From an uncultured Parvularculaceae bacterium (GTDB taxonomy: Bacteria; Pseudomonadota; Alphaproteobacteria; Caulobacterales; Parvularculaceae), in assembly GCA_947259815.1 (NCBI GenBank), contig CAMYNO010000258.1, forward strand, positions 1-5,825: a DNA stretch of 5,825 bases. Reading direction: 5' to 3'. The stretch's first letter is position 1. Each line of letters begins with the position of its first letter. The notes beneath the pieces were generated by a model. It searched no databases. It saw nothing but the letters and a program-made list of their open reading frames with translations, and had not been told where the DNA came from. The position numbers and the translations under genes were made by a program. Shown one piece after another: positions 1 to 5,546 of the stretch.

Positions 1-132
1 CACTTTCAGGTTGCCCGCCGCGTACCAGCCGGCGGCGGCGGTCGCTGCGAGAATAACCAGCGCCAGCATTGCGCCGCCGCGCCGCGCCATCTCGGCCCAT
101 AGTATCAGCGCGTTTTCGATGATCTTGAGCAT
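1..132 (-). CDS. MMPL/RND-family membrane transporter, N-terminal fragment (HpnN-like)
   Basis: This is an open frame on the minus strand from an ATG at 132-130 to the window edge, 44 codons without a stop. The peptide starts MLKIIENALILWAEMARRGG, followed by a hydrophobic stretch at about residues 21-35 (AMLALVILAATAAAG) and then WYAAGNLKV. A short amphipathic lead, one membrane helix and a segment ending in a 'NLKV'-like strand just before the periplasmic domain is how MMPL-type RND transporters begin, including the hopanoid transporter HpnN. No strong Shine-Dalgarno sequence precedes the ATG, but there is no better in-frame ATG, GTG or TTG just upstream. The gene diverges from the arginine-catabolism genes and is probably unrelated to them. 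Only the first helix is visible, so the family call rests on general resemblance; another single-helix membrane protein is possible. Confidence 0.55.
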   Translation of the reverse strand, partial: MLKIIENALILWAEMARRGGAMLALVILAATAAAGWYAAGNLKV

Positions 133-177
133 GGATGGCGGACCGGATTGGCGGAGGAACGAATGGAGAATTGACGT

Positions 178-204
178 ATTATAGGCTTCGCCGGCGATTG
201 AAAA
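178..204 (-). promoter_or_regulatory. Candidate promoter for the leftward transporter gene
   Basis: Read on the minus strand, 183-178 is a perfect TATAAT, and TTTTCA at 204-199 is a partial -35 match (4 of 6) with a 15-base spacer, shorter than ideal. Transcription would start near 171, giving a leader of about 40 bases before the ATG at 132. The same bases read TATTAT on the plus strand (177-182), and a TTGACG lies at 171-176, so the rightward promoter may share this segment, although no good plus-strand -35/-10 pair with normal spacing is visible. A perfect 10-base palindrome, TCGCCGGCGA, sits at 188-197 and could be an operator or chance in GC-rich DNA. Confidence 0.25.
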
Positions 205-276
205 CCGGGGCCGGGGCTGTGGGTTCGTCCCTCGCTGCGCTTGCCCGCCTGATCGGCCTTCGCTAGTGCTTTGGCA

Positions 277-1521
277 ATGACGGCCAACCCACAATTATTA
301 AAAGACCTTGCGTTTCTGGACGGTCGCCGGGAGGCGATGACACAAACGCTGCGCGAGTGGTGCGCGATCAATTCCGGCAGCACCAATCTGGATGGGCTGA
401 GGCAAATGCACGGCGCCTTGGCTGAGGGCTTTGCGGTCCTTGGCGCGACGGTTGAGACCGCGCCATCGAAACCGAAGCAGCTTGTCACGGCTGCGGGTGA
501 AATCATTGCCCAGCCCCTTGGCGATATGCTGCGCATCGTGCAGCGCCCGCAGGCGCCGGTGCGGGTTCTCCTGACCGGGCACATGGATACGGTGTTTGGC
601 GCCGACCATCCATTCCAGACGGAAACGTTTCTTGACGATGATACGCTGAATGCGCCGGGCGCCGCCGATATGAAGGGCGGACTGCTCGTCATGCTGAACG
701 CCTTGCTTGCCGTCGAGCAATCATCGCTCGCGGAAAAAATCGGCTACGAAATTATTATCAACGCCGATGAGGAAATCGGTTCGCAAGGATCGGCGCATAT
801 GCTGACCGAGGCGGCGAAACGCGCGCATTTCGCTTGCGTCTATGAGCCGGCGCTGGCGGACGGAACGCTTGCCGGCGCCCGGAAAGGGTCGGGAAATTTC
901 TCCGCCATTATTTGCGGCAAGAGCGCCCATGCGGGACGCGAACATCACCTGGGCCGAAACGCGATTGCGGCGGCGGCCGATTTTATCGCTGCGATCGACA
1001 AGCTGAGCGGCGCCCGCGAAGGGTTGACCGTTAATGTGGCGCGCGTCGATGGCGGCGGTCCGGAAAACGTCGTGCCGGAGCTGGCGGTGGTGCGTTTTAA
1101 CGTGCGCCTTGAACAGCCGGATGATGCGGAATTTTTTAAAAGCGCCGTCGATCATGTGATAGCGGAAATTGATGCGCGCGAGGGATACGAAGCTGAACTC
1201 GCCGGCGGTTTTACCCGTCCGCCAAAACCCATGACGCCGAAACTTCAGGCGTTCTTTGAAGCGTTAAAGGCGACCGGCGAGGAACTGGGCATCGGCATAG
1301 CGTGGGTTCCGACCGGCGGGTGTTGCGACGGTAATAATATCGCCGCCGCCGGTATTCCCGTTATCGACACGCTTGGCGTTCGCGGCGCCCATATTCACTC
1401 CGCGAAAGAATATGCAAAACTCGATAGTCTCGTTGAGCGGGCGAAACTGTCTGCGCTCTTGCTGCTGAAGATCGCAAGCGGCGAGTTACCCAATCCCGGC
1501 TTACTGGAAGAGGCGGCCTGA
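277..1521 (+). CDS. M20-family metallo-hydrolase (CPG2/ArgE/DapE type), AST-cluster hydrolase
   Basis: This 414-residue zinc-dependent amidohydrolase has the complete M20 catalytic set. GHMDTVFG carries H102 (metal) and D104. GAADMKGG carries the bridging D131. NADEEIGS carries E165 (general base) and E166 (metal). VYEP carries E190 (metal), and GAHIHSAKE carries H374 (metal). The lid/dimerisation domain starts near residue 202 (RKGSGNF) and contains the SAHAG histidine H218, which in relatives reaches the partner active site. A GGCCDGN motif at about 347-353 takes the place of the more usual GG.SDGN. There is no signal peptide, so it is cytoplasmic. The start is taken at ATG 277; a TTG at 271 is in frame, and ATG 337 lies only 2 bases after a GGAGG, too close. 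It is the first gene of the cluster and overlaps astA by one base. By family it cleaves an N-acyl amino acid. By context I infer N-succinylglutamate desuccinylation, replacing AstE. The family is secure; the substrate is not. Confidence 0.9.
   Translation: MTANPQLLKDLAFLDGRREAMTQTLREWCAINSGSTNLDGLRQMHGALAEGFAVLGATVETAPSKPKQLVTAAGEIIAQPLGDMLRIVQRPQAPVRVLLTGHMDTVFGADHPFQTETFLDDDTLNAPGAADMKGGLLVMLNALLAVEQSSLAEKIGYEIIINADEEIGSQGSAHMLTEAAKRAHFACVYEPALADGTLAGARKGSGNFSAIICGKSAHAGREHHLGRNAIAAAADFIAAIDKLSGAREGLTVNVARVDGGGPENVVPELAVVRFNVRLEQPDDAEFFKSAVDHVIAEIDAREGYEAELAGGFTRPPKPMTPKLQAFFEALKATGEELGIGIAWVPTGGCCDGNNIAAAGIPVIDTLGVRGAHIHSAKEYAKLDSLVERAKLSALLLLKIASGELPNPGLLEEAA
1506..1513 (+). promoter_or_regulatory. 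astA ribosome binding site inside the M20 gene
   Basis: GGAAGAGG lies 7 bases before the astA ATG at 1521, within the last codons of the M20 hydrolase gene. The stop of that gene and the start of astA share an A (TGATG), so translation of the two is probably coupled. Confidence 0.6.
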
Positions 1522-2534
1522 TGTCCCTGCCATTCATGCGCCCGGTCGTTCCCGGCGACTTTGAAGACATTTTACAGCTCGCCAAGCAATCGGGCGGCGG
1601 CATGACCAACCTGCCCGGCGACCGCGAAACTCTACAGGCGCGGATCGACTTCGCCGTGAACAGTTTCCTGTCGTCGCCGACCGAGCCGACCGGCGAGGTC
1701 TACATGCTGGTGCTTGAGCAGGATGGAAAAGTCATCGGCACGTCGGCTGTCTTTTCCGCCATTGGCCTCGACCATGGTTTCGTTAATTACCGAATTAACA
1801 AGACCGTACACGCATCGACCCAGCTTAAGAAACGGGTGGAGCGTCGTCTGCTGGTGCCGACCCATGACTTTACCGGCTGCGCAGAAGTCGGCTCGCTGTT
1901 CCTGTCGCCTGAAGCGCGCGGCGGCGGGTTCGGCAAGTATCTCGCCAAAGCGCGCTATCTTTTTATTGCGGAGCATCGCGATCTCGTCGCCGATCCCATT
2001 TGCGCAGAGATGCGCGGCTGGCGCGGACCCGATGGCGAGCAGCCTTTCTGGGACGCCCTTGGCAAACTCTTTTTCGATATGGAATTCGAGGACGCCGATC
2101 TCGCCAATTCCGCACTTGGCAACCAGTTCATCGCCGATATGATGCCGCGCCATCCGATCTATGTGGCGTTGTTGCCAAAGGCGGCGCGCGAGTGTCTTGG
2201 CCGTCCCCATGACGGCGCCGCGCCGGCGTTCAATATGTTGCTGAAGGAAGGCTTCGCCTTTCGCGGCTATATTGATGTGTTTGACGGCGGACCGCTGGTC
2301 GACGCGCATATTGACGATATTAAAACCGTTCGTGACAGCCGGAAGGTAACAATCGGTGCGATAGCCGATCCGGGCGGGGCGCCGTTGATGCTGATTTCGG
2401 CAGGCCGCTTACAGTCGTTTCGCGTGACCAGGGCGCCGGCGAGACTTGATGGCGATGAAATCACCATTGGCGAGGACGCTGCCAGGGCTCTTGGCGTAAC
2501 AAAAGGCGCGACGGTGCGCGCCGTGGCGTGGTGA
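1521..2534 (+). CDS. astA: Arginine N-succinyltransferase
   Basis: AstA transfers succinyl from succinyl-CoA to the alpha-amino group of L-arginine, the committed first step of the AST pathway, in the cytoplasm. The 337-residue product is close to the E. coli length (344) and colinear with it from memory. It shows MRPVVPGDFEDILQLAKQSGGG at the start, then NYRINKTVHAS, the GCAEVGSLFLSPEARGGGFGKYLAKARYLF segment (in pieces: EVGSLFLSPEARGGGFGKYL), AEMRG, PFWDALGKLFF, FIADMMPRHPIY and IDVFDGGP. H230 in GRPHDGAAPA aligns with the histidine annotated as proton donor in this family. It is a single-chain enzyme, not the AruF/AruG two-subunit pair. It is translationally coupled to the M20 gene upstream (TGATG) and astD begins 8 bases after its stop. 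The reading frame is intact. The identification is very secure. Confidence 0.97.
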   Translation: MSLPFMRPVVPGDFEDILQLAKQSGGGMTNLPGDRETLQARIDFAVNSFLSSPTEPTGEVYMLVLEQDGKVIGTSAVFSAIGLDHGFVNYRINKTVHASTQLKKRVERRLLVPTHDFTGCAEVGSLFLSPEARGGGFGKYLAKARYLFIAEHRDLVADPICAEMRGWRGPDGEQPFWDALGKLFFDMEFEDADLANSALGNQFIADMMPRHPIYVALLPKAARECLGRPHDGAAPAFNMLLKEGFAFRGYIDVFDGGPLVDAHIDDIKTVRDSRKVTIGAIADPGGAPLMLISAGRLQSFRVTRAPARLDGDEITIGEDAARALGVTKGATVRAVAW

Positions 2535-2539
2535 AGGAA
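2534..2539 (+). promoter_or_regulatory. astD ribosome binding site that sets its start
   Basis: AAGGAA begins on the last base of the astA stop codon and lies 3 bases before the ATG at 2543. A GTG at 2528 is in frame but lies upstream of this site and would add five residues not expected in the family. The ATG at 2543 gives MTGKVYINGAW, which lines up with the E. coli AstD start. Confidence 0.55.
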
Positions 2540-2542
2540 AAC

Positions 2543-4012
2543 ATGACCGGCAAAGTGTATATCAATGGCGCATGGCGCGATGGCGCGGGCGCGGCGTTTT
2601 CATCTTACGATCCGTCGACGGGCGACGAAATCTGGTCCGGCGCGGCCGCGACAAAAGCCGATGTGGAGGACGCTGTCGCAAGCGCGCGCGCCGCTTTCGA
2701 GAAATGGGCGCTGACGCCGTTGAACGAGCGCATTGCGATCATGGAGCGCTATCGCGATCTCATCAAACGTGACGGCGACGATCTGGCAAAACTGATTTCG
2801 CGCGAGACCGGCAAGCCCTATTGGGAAACGAAGACAGAGGCGGCCGCCGTCGCCGGCAAAATCGACATCTCCATTCGCGCCTATCATGAACGCACCGGCC
2901 TTAAGGAAACGCCGGGGGCAACGACCGCGGTGTTAAGGCACAAGCCCCATGGGGTGATGGCCGTTCTTGGGCCGTATAATTTTCCAGCACATCTCGCCAA
3001 CGGCCATATGGTTCCTGCACTGATCGCCGGCAACACGGTGGTGTTCAAACCATCGGAAATGACGCCGGGGCCGGGGGCGTTTATTGTCGAGCGCATGGCT
3101 GAGGCCGGCGTGCCCGCCGGCGTCGTCAACATGGTGCAGGGCGCGCGGGAAACCGGCGAGGCGCTGACGCAGGCGGCCCATGAGGGCGAGGTGAACGGCG
3201 TTCTGTTCACTGGTGGCGCCAAAACCGGGCTCGCCATTCACAAAATGTTTGCCGACCGGCTGGACGTTATTCTTGCGCTGGAGCTGGGCGGCAACAATCC
3301 GCTGATCTGGTGGGATACGGACGATCTGGAAGCGGCGGCATTCGCCGTGGTGCAGTCGGCATTCCTGACGAGCGGTCAGCGTTGCACCTGCGCGCGCCGC
3401 CTGATCCTGCCCGAAGGGGCGAAAGGCGATGCGGCGCTTGATGCGCTTGTAAAGGTGACGGACCGGTTGATCGTTGACCAGCCTTTCGCCGATCCGCAAC
3501 CCTTTATGGGCCCTGTCATCTCGCCGAAGGTCGCCGAAGGGCTGGAGCGCGCCTTTGACAAGCTCACAGAGGACGATGGCGAGGCGATCCGCAATCTTTC
3601 CGTACGCGAAGAAGGCTCTGCATTCGTATCACCCGGCATTGTCGATGTGACGCGCTCTGGCGTCGTTCCCGATGAGGAGCATTTCGGGCCGCTGTTAAAA
3701 GTCTGGCGCGTTGATGATTTCGAGGCGGCGATTGCGCGGGCGAATGCGACAAAATTCGGCCTCTCGGCGGGCATACTGACCGATGACAAAGCGAAATGGG
3801 AAAAGTTCATCGCGCTCTCCCGCGCCGGCATCGTCAACTGGAACCGGCAAACAACGGGTGCGGCGGGGTCTGCGCCCTTTGGCGGCATCGGCGCCAGCGG
3901 CAATCATCGTCCCGCAGCCTATTATGCGGCGGACTATTGCGCCTATCCGGTTGCCAGCATGGAGGGTGAGGCGCTTCTTCCGCTGGCTGACGATCAGGTT
4001 GGAATGAGGTGA
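2543..4012 (+). CDS. astD: N-succinylglutamate 5-semialdehyde dehydrogenase
   Basis: AstD oxidises N2-succinylglutamate 5-semialdehyde to N2-succinylglutamate with NAD+, the fourth AST step, in the cytoplasm. The 489-residue protein has the aldehyde dehydrogenase layout: GPYNFP at 143-148, the FKPSE cofactor lysine at K169, the nucleotide-binding FTGGAKTG loop at 222-229, the general base E247 in LELGGNNP and the catalytic cysteine C281 in GQRCTCARR. PDEEHFGPLLKVWR and the C-terminal APFGGIGASGNHRPAAYYAADYCAYP are AstD hallmarks rather than generic ALDH sequence. Length matches E. coli AstD (492). The start is discussed under its ribosome binding site. It lies 8 bases after astA and 134 bases before astB, the gap being occupied by repeats. 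No frameshift or missing key residue is seen. Confidence 0.97.
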   Translation: MTGKVYINGAWRDGAGAAFSSYDPSTGDEIWSGAAATKADVEDAVASARAAFEKWALTPLNERIAIMERYRDLIKRDGDDLAKLISRETGKPYWETKTEAAAVAGKIDISIRAYHERTGLKETPGATTAVLRHKPHGVMAVLGPYNFPAHLANGHMVPALIAGNTVVFKPSEMTPGPGAFIVERMAEAGVPAGVVNMVQGARETGEALTQAAHEGEVNGVLFTGGAKTGLAIHKMFADRLDVILALELGGNNPLIWWDTDDLEAAAFAVVQSAFLTSGQRCTCARRLILPEGAKGDAALDALVKVTDRLIVDQPFADPQPFMGPVISPKVAEGLERAFDKLTEDDGEAIRNLSVREEGSAFVSPGIVDVTRSGVVPDEEHFGPLLKVWRVDDFEAAIARANATKFGLSAGILTDDKAKWEKFIALSRAGIVNWNRQTTGAAGSAPFGGIGASGNHRPAAYYAADYCAYPVASMEGEALLPLADDQVGMR

Positions 4013-4060
4013 TGGTTGAGACATTCTTGCGCGGTGGATGCCCTTTGAAATTCTCCACAC

Positions 4061-4091
4061 CCCGCTCATCCCTGCGTAAGCAGGGATCCAT
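4061..4091 (-). repeat. REP-type hairpin repeat, copy 1
   Basis: On the plus strand the hairpin arms are ATCCCTGC (4068-4075) and GCAGGGAT (4080-4087), a perfect 8-bp stem with loop GTAA. Read on the minus strand, the element begins ATGGAT and ends GATGAGCGGG, matching copy 2 in the same orientation at 25 of 31 bases. Confidence 0.8.
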
Positions 4092-4109
4092 AAGGAATTA
4101 GGGTAAGAT

Positions 4110-4140
4110 ATGGATTCCCGCTTGCGCGGGAATGAGCGGA
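4110..4140 (+). repeat. REP-type hairpin repeat, copy 2
   Basis: The arms ATTCCCGC (4114-4121) and GCGGGAAT (4126-4133) form a perfect 8-bp stem with loop TTGC. The element begins ATGGAT and ends AATGAGCGGA. Against copy 1, a C-G pair becomes T-A and a T-A pair becomes C-G, so pairing is kept. The 3' tail runs into the astB ribosome binding site. Confidence 0.85.
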
Positions 4141-4146
4141 GATAGG
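4138..4146 (+). promoter_or_regulatory. astB ribosome binding region, partly within the REP tail
   Basis: GGAG at 4138-4141 lies 5 bases before ATG 4147, and AGGA at 4144-4147 lies 5 bases before ATG 4153. Both favour a start at 4147 or 4153 over the in-frame ATG at 4132, which lies in the hairpin repeat upstream of these sites. The first three bases of GGAG belong to the repeat. Confidence 0.5.
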
Positions 4147-5460
4147 ATGGATATGGAATTCCACGAATACAATTTCGACGGCCTGATTGGTCCAACCCAT
4201 AATTACGCGGGCCTCTCTTTTGGTAACATTGCCTCCGCATCGAATGCCGGCGCTGCGTCGAACCCTAAGGAGGCCGCGCTGCAAGGGCTGGCAAAGATGC
4301 GCGCAGCCATGGGGCTGGGCCTTAAGCAGGGGTTCCTGCCGCCCCAGGATCGTCCGCATCTGAAGACTTTGCGCGCGCTCGGCTTTACCGGAACCGATAA
4401 ACAGATCATCGAAAAGGCAGGCGCCGCCGAACCGCAACTGCTGGCGAATTGTTACGCGGCGTCATCCATGTGGACGGCCAATGCGGGGACGGTTGCGCCG
4501 TCGCCCGATACGACCGACGGCAAGGCGCATTTCACGCCGGCCAATCTCGCCGCGAATTTTCACCGTTCGATTGAGTCGGACACGACGGCGCGCACGCTGA
4601 AACACATTTTTGCCGACGAAAAATACTTCGCCCATCATGAGGTGTTGCCGGGCGGTATACATTTCGGCGATGAGGGCGCGGCGAACCATGGCCGCCTTTG
4701 CGAAAATCATGGCGAGACGGGCGTTCACCTGTTCGTCTATGGCGTTGATGGAGAGCGGTTCCCCGCGCGTCAGAAACGCCGCGCCAGCGAGGCCGTTGCG
4801 CGTAACCACTGTCTCGATCCAGTGAAAACCATATTCATTGAGCAATCAAAAACAGCGCTCGACGCCGGCGCGTTTCACAATGATGTTGTCGGCGTCGCCA
4901 ATGGAAGTGTTTTGTTCCTGCACGAACAAAGCTTCGCCGACCCGAAAGCGACCTATGCTGAAATTCGCAACAAGGCGCCCTTTGTCGAAATCGTGGAAGC
5001 GCCGGCGGGTAAGGTGTCGCTGGAGGATTGCATCAAGTCCTATTTGTTCAACTCGCAGCTTTTAACGCTGCCCGGCGGCGAGATGGCGTTGCTGCTCCCG
5101 GCGGAGTCGGAGGGGAATCCGAGGGTCAAAGCGTTTGTCGACGAAACCCTTTCGAAGAATAATCCGATCAATCGCGTCATCTACAAAAATGTCCGCGAGT
5201 CCATGCGCAATGGCGGCGGGCCGGCCTGTTTGCGGCTGCGGGTCGTCCTTTCGGAAGAAGAAGCGCGCGCCGCTAATGCGCAATTTATGCTGGACGATGA
5301 GAAAATCTCAGCGCTCGAAGCATGGGTCAGCGAATTTTACCGCGACTGCGTAACGCCGGATGATTTGCGTGATCCGGGTCTGATGGATGAGAGTTTTGCC
5401 GCCATGCAGGCGCTTACAGACCTGCTTGGCATGGGCGCTTTCTACGATTTTCAGCGGTAA
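4147..5460 (+). CDS. astB: N-succinylarginine dihydrolase
   Basis: AstB hydrolyses N2-succinylarginine to N2-succinylornithine, CO2 and two NH3, the second AST step, in the cytoplasm. It belongs to the amidinotransferase-fold (pentein) superfamily with a Cys-His-Glu triad. Numbered from ATG 4147 (437 residues), the N-terminal signature NFDGLIGPTHNYAGLSFGN is at 9-27, the glutamate is E176 in GDEGAANH, the histidine is H244 in AFHNDVVGV and the nucleophile is C361 in RNGGGPACLRLRVV. The end, FYDFQR, matches the family end. Length is close to E. coli AstB (447). ATG 4153 would make the numbering colinear with E. coli at the N-terminus (glutamate at 174) and is equally possible. ATG 4132 would add MSGDR encoded by repeat DNA and is unlikely. 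It is separated from astD by the REP pair but in the same orientation. It may be expressed from the same transcript or partly uncoupled from it. Confidence 0.96.
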   Translation: MDMEFHEYNFDGLIGPTHNYAGLSFGNIASASNAGAASNPKEAALQGLAKMRAAMGLGLKQGFLPPQDRPHLKTLRALGFTGTDKQIIEKAGAAEPQLLANCYAASSMWTANAGTVAPSPDTTDGKAHFTPANLAANFHRSIESDTTARTLKHIFADEKYFAHHEVLPGGIHFGDEGAANHGRLCENHGETGVHLFVYGVDGERFPARQKRRASEAVARNHCLDPVKTIFIEQSKTALDAGAFHNDVVGVANGSVLFLHEQSFADPKATYAEIRNKAPFVEIVEAPAGKVSLEDCIKSYLFNSQLLTLPGGEMALLLPAESEGNPRVKAFVDETLSKNNPINRVIYKNVRESMRNGGGPACLRLRVVLSEEEARAANAQFMLDDEKISALEAWVSEFYRDCVTPDDLRDPGLMDESFAAMQALTDLLGMGAFYDFQR

Positions 5461-5470
5461 ACATGCCGAT

Positions 5471-5493
5471 TTTCCACAGAGCGGTTGTGGAAA
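5471..5493 (+). terminator. Perfect inverted repeat after astB, possible terminator
   Basis: TTTCCACA (5471-5478) and TGTGGAAA (5486-5493) form a perfect 8-bp stem with a 7-base loop, GAGCGGT, starting 10 bases after the astB stop. The position suits the 3' end of the cluster transcript. No U-run follows (GGGCAATG), so any termination would be Rho-dependent or the hairpin would act as a 3' end stabiliser. The arms also resemble DnaA boxes, noted separately. Confidence 0.35.
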
Positions 5494-5532
5494 GGGCAAT
5501 GTGATAATATCCTTGCGTCTTCGGGGCAGTAC

Positions 5533-5537
5533 AGGGG
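5533..5537 (+). promoter_or_regulatory. Ribosome binding site of the right-edge gene
   Basis: AGGGG lies 9 bases before ATG 5547, supporting that start. A TA-rich patch, GATAATAT at 5503-5510, could hold a -10 element for this gene, but no convincing -35 goes with it. Confidence 0.45.
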
Positions 5538-5546
5538 TGTACGAGT

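Larger units (their letters stand above)
4061..4140. repeat. Inverted REP pair (BIME-like) between astD and astB
   Basis: Two 31-base copies of the same element lie head to head (4061-4091 minus, 4110-4140 plus) around an 18-base spacer, AAGGAATTAGGGTAAGAT. Each can fold into its own 8-bp hairpin, or the two can pair with each other into one long imperfect stem, since 25 of 31 positions agree. The elements resemble the widespread proteobacterial extragenic repeat whose spurious translations read SFPRKRES and WIPAYAGM; both peptides appear on the minus strand here. This is the only large gap inside the four-gene cluster. The pair may stabilise or process the mRNA, or lower expression of astB relative to the genes before it. 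No U-run follows, so it is not a classical intrinsic terminator. Confidence 0.8.
277..5460 (+). other. Arginine succinyltransferase (AST) catabolic gene cluster
   Basis: The M20 hydrolase, astA, astD and astB share one strand, with a 1-base overlap, an 8-base gap and a 134-base gap. They cover AST steps 1, 2 and 4, and probably step 5 through the M20 enzyme. The step 3 transaminase AstC is absent and may be supplied by an ArgD-type enzyme elsewhere. No regulator gene is present and I could not identify an ArgR or NtrC site upstream. A single operon is inferred from spacing, with possible uncoupling of astB by the repeats. Confidence 0.75.

Noticed and set aside
200..270. G/C-rich stretch before the M20 gene as a structured leader or RNA gene
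   Set aside because: I found no convincing long stem, riboswitch core or tRNA-like structure in it.
105..692. Long open frame on the minus strand (195 codons) opposite the start of the M20 gene
   Set aside because: It overlaps a clear enzyme gene, its product is rich in Arg/Ser/Pro without family features, and it is the usual antisense shadow of a GC-rich coding region. The same applies to the other long antisense frames opposite astA, astD and astB.
2565..2586. Three near-tandem ATGGCGC units at the start of astD
   Set aside because: They encode the conserved NGAWRDGA segment of AstD and are explained by codon choice.
3521..3540. Perfect 10-base tandem duplication TCGCCGAAGG
   Set aside because: It lies within astD, keeps a normal protein sequence (SPKVAEG) at a family-variable position, and a 10-base unit would have caused a frameshift if recently duplicated; coincidence is the simpler reading.
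4068..4087. Hairpin after astD as an intrinsic terminator
   Set aside because: No U-run follows the stem, and the element is a repeat with a second inverted copy, so REP is the better explanation.
4012..4101. 29-codon open frame starting on the astD stop (TGATG), MVETFLRGGCPLKF...
   Set aside because: It runs into and ends just after the first hairpin repeat, has a GAGG too close to its ATG, and shows no recognisable feature. Probably chance.
3695..4240. Minus-strand open frame across the astD-astB gap containing SFPRKRES and WIPAYAGM
   Set aside because: These peptides are the translation of the REP-type repeat and occur as spurious proteins in many genomes; the rest is antisense to astD and astB.
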